Shown here: positions 32,581 to 41,573 of the stretch, piece after piece
Numbering within the stretch: the stretch's first letter is position 1
Layout of the letters: every line of letters starts with the position of its first letter
DNA from: Scatomonas sp963930955
Lineage (GTDB): Bacteria; Bacillota; Clostridia; Lachnospirales; Lachnospiraceae
Length of the DNA: 64,000 nt
Direction: 5' to 3'
Assembly: GCA_963930955.1 (NCBI GenBank)
Contig: OZ006967.1
Location: 2,232,001 to 2,296,000 of the forward strand
Notes under the pieces: generated by a model
What the model was told of the DNA's origin: nothing
Database searches by the model: none
The model's input: only the letters and a program-made list of their open reading frames with translations
Position numbers and translations under genes: made by a program

Positions 32581-33872
32581 GTTCGCTTCTCCCTGTATTC
32601 TGAAACCAGCCTGGTAAGTTCTCCCAGGAAAGAAAGGGAGCCAAAGGCCAGTATTACATCTTCTTTTCCCGCATCGGCTTCTGCCCGGTCCACCGCTTCC
32701 GCAATGCTGCCGCAGGCAGCCACATGGGGATTGTACTCCCGAAGCACCCGGGCCAGTTCCTCTGCCGGAAGGGCCCGATCGTTATCCGGAGTCTCAATGG
32801 TGTAGATCTGATCCGCCAGCGCTGCTGTCTCCGCAGCCACTCCCCGGTAATCCTTATCCTTCAGCACGCCGTTTATAAAAATCAGCCGTCTGCCCTGGAA
32901 ATACTTTTCCACGGAAGCTCTCAGTTTTCTGGCCGCATCCGGATTGTGGGCGCCATCCACATAAAAAAGAGGGTCTTTCTGCAGGGCTGTAAACCGGCCA
33001 TTCCAGGAGGCCCTGCAAAGTCCCTCCAGGATCTGACGGTCCGTCAGCTTCCAGCCTTTTTTCTGAAGAATCTTCAGAGCTTCCCAGGCTGCGGCTGCAT
33101 TTTCCTTCTGACAGCTGCCGGCCAAAGAAATCTCCAGCCGGTTCCCTTTGTACAGAAATGTCTGTCCCTCCAGAGTATCCCGGAGCACCTGGGCCTGGCT
33201 GGCATCTGCTATGGTCAGCGGAATCTCCGCCGCCCTGCAGGCCTTTTCCAGTACTTCCATAACCTCCGGCTCCTGCCGCGCAGATACCGCCCAGGTGCCG
33301 GGTTTCAGGATCCCGGCCTTTACTGCGGCGATCTCTCCCAGAGTATTGCCCAGAAACTGCATATGATCCAGGCTGATGGAAGCAAAGACGCAGATTTCGG
33401 GAGCGGGGATTACGTTGGTGGCATCATCTCTTCCACCCATACCGCATTCCAGAACCACCGCATCGCACGCCTGCTCCTGAAAATAAAGGAAGCAGAGGGC
33501 AGTCTCCAGTTCAAAGGGAGAGGGTTTCTGCCCTCCTGCCGCCTCAAGCTGTTCCTCCGCCCGCCGCAGTTTTTCCGTCAGACGGACAAAATCCTCCCGG
33601 GAGATCCTCTCCCCGTCTATCTGAAAACGCTCCCTGTAGCTGTACAGAGTTGGAGAAATATATCGGCCTGTCCGGTATCCGCTCCGGGTCAGCGCCGTGG
33701 AAATGTAGGAAAGAATACTTCCTTTTCCATTTGTCCCCGCAATATGGATAAACCGGAGCTTCCGCTCCGGATTTCCCAACACTTTAAGAAGAGCCTGGAG
33801 TTTTCCCAACCCCATCTCTCCGCCGTAACGCTGCTGGTCTTCTATATAAGCCCGCGCCTCTCTATAATTCAT
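32577..33872 (-). CDS. folC: Folylpolyglutamate synthase / dihydrofolate synthase
   Basis: Mur-ligase-family enzyme of 431 residues adding glutamate to folates. ATP loop HIAGTNGKGSILSYIS (near 43-58), ECGMGGRDDATN, ISLDHMQFLGNTLGEIAAVKAGI and FYVDGAHNPDAARKL are all present. It is followed by pheA with a 4-nt overlap and preceded by the AAA ATPase gene after 72 nt with no terminator. Whether it also has dihydrofolate synthase activity cannot be told by eye. Confidence 0.93.
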   Translation of the reverse strand: MNYREARAYIEDQQRYGGEMGLGKLQALLKVLGNPERKLRFIHIAGTNGKGSILSYISTALTRSGYRTGRYISPTLYSYRERFQIDGERISREDFVRLTEKLRRAEEQLEAAGGQKPSPFELETALCFLYFQEQACDAVVLECGMGGRDDATNVIPAPEICVFASISLDHMQFLGNTLGEIAAVKAGILKPGTWAVSARQEPEVMEVLEKACRAAEIPLTIADASQAQVLRDTLEGQTFLYKGNRLEISLAGSCQKENAAAAWEALKILQKKGWKLTDRQILEGLCRASWNGRFTALQKDPLFYVDGAHNPDAARKLRASVEKYFQGRRLIFINGVLKDKDYRGVAAETAALADQIYTIETPDNDRALPAEELARVLREYNPHVAACGSIAEAVDRAEADAGKEDVILAFGSLSFLGELTRLVSEYREKRT

Positions 33873-33944
33873 GATACTGGCTGCTCCTTGAAGAGTAAAG
33901 TAAAATTTATGTAAAATTCCGGATGCAGGCTGGAGGATCTTCTG

Positions 33945-35255
33945 TTACAGATCTTCCTGCCCCTGCAGATAGGTAATAAACTGCTGCGCCGTACGTCCGG
34001 AAATCCCCCCGTGGCTCAGTTCCCATTGGTTGGCCTCCGCCCGCAGCCGGTCCGTTTCCATGGAAATACCTGCTCTGGCCGCCAGCTCTTCCACAATGTG
34101 GAAATACTCCTTTTGGCTGGGTTTGGAATAGCAGATGGTAACGCCGAAGCGGTTTACCAGGGATAGTTTCTCCTCAATAGTATCGGAACGGTGGATTCCG
34201 GCCCCTGTCTCCATATCATCCCGGTCGCTCCAGTTCTCTTTGATCAGATGCCTCCGGTTGGAGGTGGCATAAATCAGCACGTTTTCCGGCTTGGTCTCCA
34301 CACCGCCCTCAATAACCGCCTTCAGGAATTTATATTCAATCTCGAATTCCTCAAAGGAAAGATCATCCATATAAATGATAAATTTGTAATTCCGGTTTTT
34401 GATCTGGGCAATGACATTGGAAAGATCTTTAAACTGATGCTTATAGATTTCGATCATCCGCAGGCCCTGAGGATAAAATTCATTAACAATGGCTTTAATG
34501 CTTGTGGATTTTCCTGTTCCGGAGTCTCCGAACAGAAGGCAGTTGTTGGCTTTTCTCCCCTCCACAAAAGCTCTGGTGTTGTCCACCAGTTTTTTCTTCT
34601 GGATCTCATAGCCCACCAGATCCTCCAGCATAACCCGATCCATATTATTGATGGCGTGAAAGCTGACCCTTCCCTCCTCCGAAGAGGCGATCCGGAAAGC
34701 TTTATTCAGTCCGAACATGCCTACTCCGAAGTCTTTATAAAAATCCGTCACATGCCGGAAAAAACTTTCTTCATCCCCGGCAGCGTCCAGCTTCTCACTG
34801 AGAGCCCGGACCTTCTCGCTGACGTTCTTGTTATACATCAGTTCCGGCTTTCCAATGGCCTTATAATGGGTAAGCCGGCTGAAACAATCCACTCCCAGTT
34901 CCTCCTCCAGCCAGCGAAAATCATAATGAAACAGTTCCCGGAAAGCTTTGAAGTCCTGCTTGGCGAAATAGTTGACGCTGCCCTCCTGGGCTCCTGTTTT
35001 CTCACAGGTCAGGCTAAAGGGATTTTCATCGGTCATCAGCAGAAATGTAAGATAATTCTGCCAGAGATTCCTGTCAAAACCATAATCCGTAGCCACCACC
35101 AGGATCCTTTTTACCTGACGGAACACCCTGGAGATAAGCTGATCCCTGCTTTGGGTATGTTCTCTTGTCTGCCTGCAGATATCGCTCATCTGCATCAGAA
35201 TGCTGTCCTTGGGAAGATCTCCATAGATCAGAAGTTTTGAGATAATATGATCCAT
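33945..35255 (-). CDS. AAA-type ATPase of the DUF815 family
   Basis: 436 residues. An N-terminal helical region of about 200 residues precedes a P-loop module: CLLFGDSGTGKSTSIKAIVNEF (Walker A, near 237-258), FIIYMDDLSFEEFE (Walker B) and the arginine-bearing YATSNRRHLIKENWSDR with sensor features. DUF815 ATPases are widespread in Clostridia; I know of no established function. Located between pyrI (36 nt) and folC (72 nt) in one direction, so expression with pyrimidine genes is likely. Confidence 0.85.
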   Translation of the reverse strand: MDHIISKLLIYGDLPKDSILMQMSDICRQTREHTQSRDQLISRVFRQVKRILVVATDYGFDRNLWQNYLTFLLMTDENPFSLTCEKTGAQEGSVNYFAKQDFKAFRELFHYDFRWLEEELGVDCFSRLTHYKAIGKPELMYNKNVSEKVRALSEKLDAAGDEESFFRHVTDFYKDFGVGMFGLNKAFRIASSEEGRVSFHAINNMDRVMLEDLVGYEIQKKKLVDNTRAFVEGRKANNCLLFGDSGTGKSTSIKAIVNEFYPQGLRMIEIYKHQFKDLSNVIAQIKNRNYKFIIYMDDLSFEEFEIEYKFLKAVIEGGVETKPENVLIYATSNRRHLIKENWSDRDDMETGAGIHRSDTIEEKLSLVNRFGVTICYSKPSQKEYFHIVEELAARAGISMETDRLRAEANQWELSHGGISGRTAQQFITYLQGQEDL

Positions 35256-35291
35256 AATTCTGCTCCGGGTCAGGAGCCCGGTTCCTTTCTG

Positions 35292-35729
35292 CTATTTTTT
35301 ACGGCTGCCGTGGTATTTTTCTTCACAATATTTGCAGCGGTAGATCTCCTTCTCCGGATCCGTCAATACGAAGACCTGATCCAGTTCCTGCTCAATGGAA
35401 GTAATGCATCTGGGATTCTTGCATTTGATCACATTCACCACCTGCCTGGGAAGAGTCAGTTTCTTTTTCTCCACGATTTTTCCGTTGGAGATCACATTGA
35501 CCGTAATATTGTGATCGATAAAGCCCAGAATATCCAGATTCATGGTGTCTACCGGACACTCTACTTTAATAATATCTTTTTTCCCCATTTTATTGCTGCG
35601 GGCGTTTTTAATTATGGCGACGCAGCAGTCCAGCTTGTCCAGCTTCAGATCGTGATAGATGGTCATAGCCTTGCCGGCCTTAATATGATCCAGGACAAAT
35701 CCCTCTTCCAGAGCTCCTACATTTAACAT
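35292..35729 (-). CDS. pyrI: Aspartate carbamoyltransferase regulatory subunit
   Basis: 145 residues with an N-terminal nucleotide-binding domain (VGALEEGFVLDHIKAGKAM) and a C-terminal zinc site formed by CKNPRC and CKYC. It mediates CTP/ATP allostery of the PyrB trimer. It overlaps the pyrB stop by 7 nt, the usual pyrBI arrangement. Slightly shorter than the ~153-residue enterobacterial form. Confidence 0.94.
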   Translation of the reverse strand: MLNVGALEEGFVLDHIKAGKAMTIYHDLKLDKLDCCVAIIKNARSNKMGKKDIIKVECPVDTMNLDILGFIDHNITVNVISNGKIVEKKKLTLPRQVVNVIKCKNPRCITSIEQELDQVFVLTDPEKEIYRCKYCEEKYHGSRKK

Positions 35730-36643
35730 ACCTTCACCTCCAGCAGTGTGAGAATCAGCGCCATCCGTATATAAACACCGTACTGTACCTGTTTGAAATA
35801 CGCCGCCCTGGGATCCGAGTCCACTTCCACAGAAATCTCGTTGACCCGGGGCAGTGGATGCAGCACATACATATCCGGCCTGGCCAGATCCATTTTCGGT
35901 TTGTCCAGGATATAAAAATCCTTCATCCGCACGTAGTCTTCCTCATTAAAGAAGCGTTCCCGCTGAACCCGGGTCATATACAGAATATCCAGTTCCGGAA
36001 TGGCGTCCTCCAGACGGATCACCTCCTGATATTCCACGTGATTGGCGTCCAGCACATCTTCCCGGATATAAGAAGGCACCCGCAGTTCTTCCGGAGAGAT
36101 CAGAATAAACCGCACTCCCGGATAGCGGACCAGGGCGCTGATCAGAGAATGCACTGTACGTCCAAACTTCAGATCTCCGCAGAGCCCGATGGTCAGATGA
36201 TCCAGACGGCCCTTCAGGGAGCGGATGGTCAGCAGGTCTGTGAGAGTCTGGGTGGGATGCTGATGGCCGCCGTCTCCGGCGTTGATCACCGGGATCGATG
36301 AAACCTGGGAAGCTACCAGCGGAGCGCCCTCCTTGGGATGCCTCATGGCACAGATATCCGCAAAGCAGCTGATGACCCGTATGGTATCGGAAACACTTTC
36401 GCCCTTGGAGGCGGAGCTGGAATCTGCAGAGGCAAAACCGATCACCGAGCCTCCCAGGTTCAGCATAGCCGTCTCAAAACTTAAGCGGGTTCTGGTGCTG
36501 GGTTCATAAAATAAAGTAGCAATCTTCTTGCCGTCGCAGGCATGGGCGTATTTCTCCGGATGTTTTTCAATATCGCCGGCCAGATCCATCATCTGATTCA
36601 GTTCTTCTACTGAAAAATCCAGAGGGCTCATGATGTGTCGCAT
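35723..36643 (-). CDS. pyrB: Aspartate carbamoyltransferase catalytic subunit
   Basis: 306 residues catalysing the committed pyrimidine step. Carbamoyl-phosphate motif EPSTRTRLSFETAM (near 50-63), HPTQTLTDLLTI (near 130-141), GDLKFGRTVHSL and HPLPRVNEI are present. The leader between promoter and ATG is only about 30 nt, so UTP-dependent attenuation of the E. coli type is not evident. Confidence 0.96.
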   Translation of the reverse strand: MRHIMSPLDFSVEELNQMMDLAGDIEKHPEKYAHACDGKKIATLFYEPSTRTRLSFETAMLNLGGSVIGFASADSSSASKGESVSDTIRVISCFADICAMRHPKEGAPLVASQVSSIPVINAGDGGHQHPTQTLTDLLTIRSLKGRLDHLTIGLCGDLKFGRTVHSLISALVRYPGVRFILISPEELRVPSYIREDVLDANHVEYQEVIRLEDAIPELDILYMTRVQRERFFNEEDYVRMKDFYILDKPKMDLARPDMYVLHPLPRVNEISVEVDSDPRAAYFKQVQYGVYIRMALILTLLEVKVC

Positions 36644-36680
36644 AAATTACCTCTCCTTTTCTTCCATTTTTCTGTGTTCC

Positions 36681-36709
36681 ATCATATACCAAAAAAGGCC
36701 GGAATGCAA
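36681..36709 (-). promoter_or_regulatory. Promoter of the pyrBI operon
   Basis: Minus strand TTGCAT (36704-36709), 17-base spacer, TATGAT (36681-36686), downstream of the dnaK terminator. Confidence 0.7.
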
Positions 36710-36734
36710 GAGCGGCTGGGAGCTGTGATAAGAA

Positions 36735-36766
36735 AAGACACCGGAATCAGAGATCCCGGCGTCCTT
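36735..36766 (-). terminator. Terminator after the Hsp70 gene
   Basis: Imperfect stem on the minus strand, AAGGACGCCGG pairing with CCGGTGTCTT around a GATC-containing loop, followed by TTCTTATC, in the 144-base gap before pyrB. Confidence 0.7.
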
Positions 36767-36787
36767 CTTTCAGACCTGTATCCAGTT

Positions 36788-38536
36788 TTATTCTCCTCCC
36801 GTCATGGCTTTCAGCCTGCCGGTCTGGGATTCGATGGCATCCGCCTCCATATCTGTCATCTTCTCCGGTTTTTTACCCCGGAGCAGCTTCTGCAGTGCCC
36901 CAATTTCCGCCTTGATGTTTTTCTTTTCTTCCCGGCTCAGGGTTTTCTTATTCTGGGTCAGATACTGCTCCGCCCGCACGGTCTGGTTCTGCGCCTCGTT
37001 CAGCACATCCCAGCGGTGCTTGCGATTGGTATCTTCTCCGGCAAAAGCCTCCGCGTCCCGGATGGCCTGCTGAATCTCATCCTCGGAAAGCTTGGAGCGG
37101 GCGGTAATGGTAATCTGCTTCTGTTTGCCTGTTCCCAGATCCTTTGCGGAAACATTCACAATGCCGTTGGCGTCAATATCAAAGGTTACTTCGATCTGAG
37201 GAACGCCGGCAGGGGCTCTCTTGATGCCTCCCAGCCGGAAGGTTCCCAGCAGGGTGTTATCCCTGGCAAACTGCCGTTCTCCCTGGAGCACCTTGATCTC
37301 CACAGAGGTCTGGAAATTTGCGGCTGTGGAGAACACCTGGCTGTGCCGGGTAGGGATGGTGGTATTTCTGTCTATGATCTTCGTGGCAATTCCGCCTACG
37401 GTTTCAATCGCCAGGGACAGGGGCGTTACATCCATGAGAATGATCTCCGCCGCATTGCCTGTGGTAATTTCTCCCCCCAGCTTGCCGCCCTGAACCGCGG
37501 CGCCCAGGGCCACGCATTCATCCGGGTTCAGATTCCGGGAAGGTTCCTTGCCTGTCAGCTGCCGGACTTTTTCCTGAACTGCCGGCATCCGGGTTGAACC
37601 GCCCACCAGCAGCACCATGCCCAGTTCGGAAACGCTGACTCCTCCGTCGTTCAGCACCTTACGCACCGGGGCCTCTGTCCGGTCTACCAGATCCCGGGTC
37701 AGTTCCTCAAACTTGCTGCGGGTAATCTCCATCTCCAGGTGTACCGGCTCGCCCTTTACTGTGGCCACAAAGGGAAGATTGATATTGGTGACTGTCTGGG
37801 CGGACAAGGTTTTCTTGGCCTCCTCCGCCGCTTCCCGGATCCGCTGCATTGCCACCGGGTCTTTGGCCAGGTTGATCCGGTTGGTGCGGATATACTCCTC
37901 AATAATATAATCGGTGAGCCTGGCATCAAAATCATCGCCTCCCAGCCGGTTATCTCCGGCAGTGGCCAGCACCTCGATCAGATTATCTCCGATCTCAATA
38001 AGAGACACGTCAAAGGTGCCGCCTCCCAGATCGTACACCATGATCTTCTGGGGGGCTCCATGATCCAATCCGTACGCCAGGGCCGCGGAAGTAGGCTCGT
38101 TGATAATCCGCAGCACATCCAGCCCGGCGATCCGGCCGGCGTCCTTGGTGGCCTGCCTCTGCGCATCGTTAAAATAGGCCGGTACCGTGATGACAGCCTG
38201 GCTGACTGTCTCCCCCAGGTAATCCTCCGCATCTTTTTTCAGTTTTCTTAAAATAAACGCGGAAATCTCCTGGGGCGAAAAATTTTTTCCGTCTATCTTG
38301 ATCCGGGTATCGGTTCCCATTTCCCGCTTAATAGAGGATATGGTCCGGTTTACATTGGTGGCCGCCTGCCGTTTGGCCACATCTCCCACCAGCAGATCCC
38401 CGCTTTTGGCAAAAGCCACCACAGAAGGCGTGGTGCGCATTCCCTCTCCGTTGGGGATCACCGTCGGCTCGCCGCCTTCCAGCACAGCTACACAGCTGTT
38501 GGTAGTTCCCAGATCGATTCCGATAACTTTACTCAT
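36788..38536 (-). CDS. dnaK: Hsp70-family chaperone (DnaK)
   Basis: 582 residues: nucleotide-binding domain (GIDLGTTNSCVAVLEGG 5-21; VYDLGGGTFDVSLIE; VLLVGGSTRMPAVQ), substrate-binding domain (DVTPLSLAIETVGG; GERQFARDN) and a shortened lid ending LRGKKPEKM...TGGE. It is about 30 residues shorter than typical DnaK and lacks the usual acidic EEVD/GG-rich tail. It stands alone, without grpE, dnaJ or hrcA, and its leader has no CIRCE element. It may be the organism's only DnaK or a paralog; that needs the whole genome. Confidence 0.92.
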   Translation of the reverse strand: MSKVIGIDLGTTNSCVAVLEGGEPTVIPNGEGMRTTPSVVAFAKSGDLLVGDVAKRQAATNVNRTISSIKREMGTDTRIKIDGKNFSPQEISAFILRKLKKDAEDYLGETVSQAVITVPAYFNDAQRQATKDAGRIAGLDVLRIINEPTSAALAYGLDHGAPQKIMVYDLGGGTFDVSLIEIGDNLIEVLATAGDNRLGGDDFDARLTDYIIEEYIRTNRINLAKDPVAMQRIREAAEEAKKTLSAQTVTNINLPFVATVKGEPVHLEMEITRSKFEELTRDLVDRTEAPVRKVLNDGGVSVSELGMVLLVGGSTRMPAVQEKVRQLTGKEPSRNLNPDECVALGAAVQGGKLGGEITTGNAAEIILMDVTPLSLAIETVGGIATKIIDRNTTIPTRHSQVFSTAANFQTSVEIKVLQGERQFARDNTLLGTFRLGGIKRAPAGVPQIEVTFDIDANGIVNVSAKDLGTGKQKQITITARSKLSEDEIQQAIRDAEAFAGEDTNRKHRWDVLNEAQNQTVRAEQYLTQNKKTLSREEKKNIKAEIGALQKLLRGKKPEKMTDMEADAIESQTGRLKAMTGGE

Positions 38537-38595
38537 TGCTTTATGTTCCTCCGTCTGCTGACTGTTTCCGGCTTGAAACTGCCGGATCTTTTTTC

Positions 38596-38624
38596 ACTAT
38601 ACCGCCCAAAAAACGGCCAGTCAA
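38596..38624 (-). promoter_or_regulatory. dnaK promoter nested in the preceding terminator
   Basis: Minus strand TTGACT (38619-38624), 17-base spacer, TATAGT (38596-38601). The -35 box lies in the loop of the mtnK terminator hairpin and the spacer contains its 3' arm and T run. No CIRCE or CtsR-type repeat overlaps it. Confidence 0.78.
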
Positions 38625-38642
38625 GACGACCGGCCGTTTTTT
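38608..38642 (-). terminator. Terminator after mtnK
   Basis: Perfect arms aaaaaacggcc / ggccgtttttt with a 13-base loop; the minus strand ends in TTTTTT. It overlaps the dnaK promoter. Confidence 0.85.
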
Positions 38643-38665
38643 AATTCTTTCTTTATAAAAGGAAT

Positions 38666-39895
38666 TTAAAGGCTGTGCTTTCTGACAGCACGCTCAATTG
38701 CCGCAGTGTAATCCGCTCCGCAGATAAAACTGCCGCGGTTCAGGATGCAGTCTTTGGAAAGAGAAATAACGATCCGCTCTGCCCTGGCCCGTTTTTCCGG
38801 ATCTTCAATGGATGTGAGATCCTTTACATTGGCCATGCCGTGGGTTCTTCGAAGTCCCTCCGTCCCGGCGTATCCGGCTGTGTCCGCAAGAATCTCCGAC
38901 AGGTACCAGGACTTAAATCCCGGCATCTTCGCCATGGGTTCCGTTACATACTCGTCAAAGATCCTGTCATATTTCTGCACAAACAAGTCTACCGTATCCG
39001 CAATGGAGTCCATGCACCAGTCCAGGAAATCCTCCTTTTCCTGTCCCTCTTCCATAACAGCCTCTCCATTGCACCAGGCAAAGAACAGGTTCATGATCAC
39101 ATTGCCTATGTCATACCCCATAGGGCCGAAAAAAGCAAATTCCGGATCGAATACATAGGTATGATCCTGATTGATAAATACAGAGCCTGTGTGCAGGTCT
39201 CCGTGGATCAGGGCCTGGGGATCATTCATAAAACGAAACTTCAGCTTTGCCGCCTCCAGACAAAGTTCCTGATCTTCATAAACCTCTGTGCGGATAAACG
39301 CTTCGTTGGGTGGAAAGACATGATTTCGATGAAAGCAGTCGTTAAAGGGCTCCATGAGCACCAGATCCTCGGTGATCCGGCAGAGATCCGGATTGGTAAA
39401 GGACTTTACCAGTTCCTTTTTCTCCTTGTGGTCCATGACCAGATCAGAAGTCCGGATCAGGCAGCTGGCCATAAAGGTAGTGATATCTTCCGCAAATTTG
39501 GGATAAATCTCATGATTCAGAAGACCTGTCCGCATCATGGTGTGGCCCACCATATCCTCCATGATCATGGCGCACATCACTTCATCATACAGAAAAATTT
39601 CCGGCACCAGCCCAGGGGCAAAGGTATTCTGCAGCTTCAGAATCTCCGCCTCGATCCTTCCCCGGTCCCGGGAGACGCCCAGATCCGGTTCAATGCGGGT
39701 TTTCAGCCCCGCCTGCTTTACAATCACAGATTTTCCCGTATCCTGATCGGTTACCCGGAACACATAATTAATATTTCCATCGCCGATTTCCCGGCCGGTG
39801 AGCCTGGCGTTTTCCGGAAAATAAGAAAGCTTCGCCTGCACGTAAGCCGGCGCTTCCTCTGCCTTCATCAAAAAATAACTGCTGTAATCCCCCAC
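38666..39895 (-). CDS. mtnK: S-methyl-5-thioribose kinase
   Basis: 409-residue aminoglycoside-phosphotransferase-like kinase of the methionine salvage pathway. DGNINYVFRV near the N terminus, LIHGDLHTGSVFI (catalytic loop) and FDPEFAFFGPMGYDIGN (metal loop) match MtnK closely. The start is GTG, preceded by AAAGGAGGG. No mtnA or other salvage gene is nearby. It follows the DUF308 gene by 15 nt. Confidence 0.92.
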   Translation of the reverse strand: MGDYSSYFLMKAEEAPAYVQAKLSYFPENARLTGREIGDGNINYVFRVTDQDTGKSVIVKQAGLKTRIEPDLGVSRDRGRIEAEILKLQNTFAPGLVPEIFLYDEVMCAMIMEDMVGHTMMRTGLLNHEIYPKFAEDITTFMASCLIRTSDLVMDHKEKKELVKSFTNPDLCRITEDLVLMEPFNDCFHRNHVFPPNEAFIRTEVYEDQELCLEAAKLKFRFMNDPQALIHGDLHTGSVFINQDHTYVFDPEFAFFGPMGYDIGNVIMNLFFAWCNGEAVMEEGQEKEDFLDWCMDSIADTVDLFVQKYDRIFDEYVTEPMAKMPGFKSWYLSEILADTAGYAGTEGLRRTHGMANVKDLTSIEDPEKRARAERIVISLSKDCILNRGSFICGADYTAAIERAVRKHSL

Positions 39896-39910
39896 AGTCT
39901 TTACCCTCCT

Positions 39911-40537
39911 TTATCTTTTCTGGTCTATTTCTCTGGCGCTTCCTTCTATAATCCGTTCCGGATCCATCTCTTCATAGGTTTCAAACCGTTTTCTCAGCGT
40001 AATGACCCGGAATGCCAGATACAGATCTGAAATTCCATCCAGGATCAGAAAAATCCCGGCAATCTGCACCATCAGCGCCGCGCTTCCCAAAGGGGAAACC
40101 AGAACAATCAATCCCATAACAAAGGTAACCACAGCGCACAGCAGACTGATCCACCATCTGCTGTATCCCAGCTGCTTTACTGTCTGCATCTCCCTCAGAT
40201 CGCCGATCCCGTGAACAAACAGAATCACGGCGAACAGAATCCCCGCAAAGCCTACTACCACTTCCGGCCGGAAAACAATGAATAATCCCAGAGCCAGGAG
40301 CAGAATGCCAAGGATCGTCAGGAAAATATCCAGTCCGCCGCCCCGCTCTACGCCTCTGCGGTTATTTAAAGACATCAGCAGAAAAACAAGTCCGGTCACC
40401 GCCAGGATCACACCGGATAATCTGCAGACCATTAAAACCGCTTCCTGGGGATTCAAAAGCAGCATCACCCCCAGTATGATCATCAGGACCGCCACCAGCT
40501 CTGTCATCAGCTTTGTGCGTTCTAAAAAATCCTTCAT
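39911..40537 (-). CDS. DUF308 / HdeD-family membrane protein
   Basis: 208 residues with about six hydrophobic helices arranged as two repeats of roughly 85 residues (VLMIILGVMLLLNPQ; LTILGILLLALGLFIVFRPE; FVMGLIVLVSPLGSAALMV). DUF308 proteins include HdeD of acid resistance; the role in Clostridia is unknown. The soluble tail after 175 is charged (EEMDPERIIEGSAREIDQKR). It lies between maf (50 nt) and mtnK (15 nt) and is probably part of the maf transcript. Confidence 0.82.
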   Translation of the reverse strand: MKDFLERTKLMTELVAVLMIILGVMLLLNPQEAVLMVCRLSGVILAVTGLVFLLMSLNNRRGVERGGGLDIFLTILGILLLALGLFIVFRPEVVVGFAGILFAVILFVHGIGDLREMQTVKQLGYSRWWISLLCAVVTFVMGLIVLVSPLGSAALMVQIAGIFLILDGISDLYLAFRVITLRKRFETYEEMDPERIIEGSAREIDQKR

Positions 40538-40587
40538 TTTTCTACTCCCTCCGCCTGTTCCGGTCCGAATCGCCTGTTCCGGCCGAT

Positions 40588-41163
40588 TCAGATCCAGTTC
40601 TTTTCTTTCATAACCTGATAAACTTCCGCCGCCGGAAGTCCCACTACATTATTGTAATCCCCTTCGATTTTCCGGACGAATCTGGCAAACCCTCCCTGGA
40701 TCCCGTAAGCGCCTGCCTTATCCATAGGTTCGCCGGACTCCACATAGGCCTGGATCTCCGGCTCTGTAAGCGGATACAGAAACACTTTCGTTTCCTGAAA
40801 AAAGGTGGTCTCCTGCAGAATCCTGCCAGCTTCCGCCTCGGTCAGGGTTACCCCTGTCAGCACCCGGTGTTCCCGGCCGGAAAGCGAGCGCAGCATCTCC
40901 GCCGCCTGAAAAGGACCGGCAGGTTTTCCCAGAACCGCATGATCCAGAACCACCACTGTATCAGCCCCAAGAACCAAGCTGTGCCCGGAAAGCTTAGCCG
41001 CCACATCCCGGGCCTTCCGGCGGGATAACTCCTGAACCAGTTCTTCCGGAACCGTCTCCGCAATGTTTTCATCGGCCTCGCTGGGGCAGACTTCAAAAGG
41101 CAGATTAATCTGCTTTAAAAGTTCCTGCCTTCGCGGCGAGGCCGATGCCAGTATCCATCTCAT
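40588..41163 (-). CDS. maf: Maf nucleoside-triphosphate pyrophosphatase
   Basis: 191-residue house-cleaning enzyme. LASASPRRQELL (5-16), LGADTVVVLD and DKAGAYGIQG with the QG pair are the family signatures; the pattern fits the dTTP/UTP-specific YhdE group. The ATG follows AAGGAG. It begins only 26 nt after the 3' end of RNase P RNA with no terminator between, so it may be transcribed from the rnpB promoter. Confidence 0.93.
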   Translation of the reverse strand: MRWILASASPRRQELLKQINLPFEVCPSEADENIAETVPEELVQELSRRKARDVAAKLSGHSLVLGADTVVVLDHAVLGKPAGPFQAAEMLRSLSGREHRVLTGVTLTEAEAGRILQETTFFQETKVFLYPLTEPEIQAYVESGEPMDKAGAYGIQGGFARFVRKIEGDYNNVVGLPAAEVYQVMKEKNWI

Positions 41164-41188
41164 ATAGATTTCTCCTTCTTCTGTTCAT

Positions 41189-41537
41189 GCGAGCAGGGCG
41201 ATAAGCCGGGTTATGTCGTGTGCGGCCATCTATCTAGGACTGCCGTTGCCGGCAGCCTCCAGCAACCCACCTGAGGGCGTGACGGGCAGCCACCTGGCCC
41301 TGCCTTTGGTCTTGCTTCGGATGGGGTTTACATATGCCTGTTCTGTTACCAGAACAGCGGTAGTCTCTTACACTGCCTTTCCACCCTTACCCGCGGATGC
41401 GGGCGGTTTATTTCTGTTGCACTGTCCCTGGAGTCGCCTCCGCCGGACGTTATCCGGCATCCTGCCCTGTGAAGCCCGGACTTTCCTCGCCTGGCCCCTT
41501 TCGGTCCTGCCAGCCGCGGCCGCATACCCTGCTCGCA
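41189..41537 (-). ncRNA. rnpB: RNase P RNA, bacterial A type
   Basis: Catalytic RNA that matures tRNA 5' ends. On the minus strand the conserved regions appear in order: GAGGAAAGTCCGGGCTTCAC near the 5' end, CAGGGCAGGATG, GGTAAGGGTGGAAAGGCAG, AGAGACTACCGC and the 3' ATAACCCGGCTTATCG. The terminal GCGAGCAGGG... and ...CCCTGCTCGC pair as P1. Length about 350 nt. Ends are inferred from P1 and the promoter. No protein gene overlaps it. Confidence 0.93.
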
Positions 41538-41543
41538 CAGTCC

Positions 41544-41573
41544 ACTATACCATGTTTTTCCCCGGAAAGTCAA
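41544..41573 (-). promoter_or_regulatory. rnpB promoter overlapping the uridine-kinase-like stop codon
   Basis: Minus strand TTGACT (41568-41573), 18-base spacer, TATAGT (41544-41549). The TGA within the -35 box is the stop codon (41570-41572) of the upstream gene. Confidence 0.8.

Noticed and set aside
38537..38665. CIRCE element upstream of dnaK
   Set aside because: No TTAGCACTC-N9-GAGTGCTAA repeat is present.
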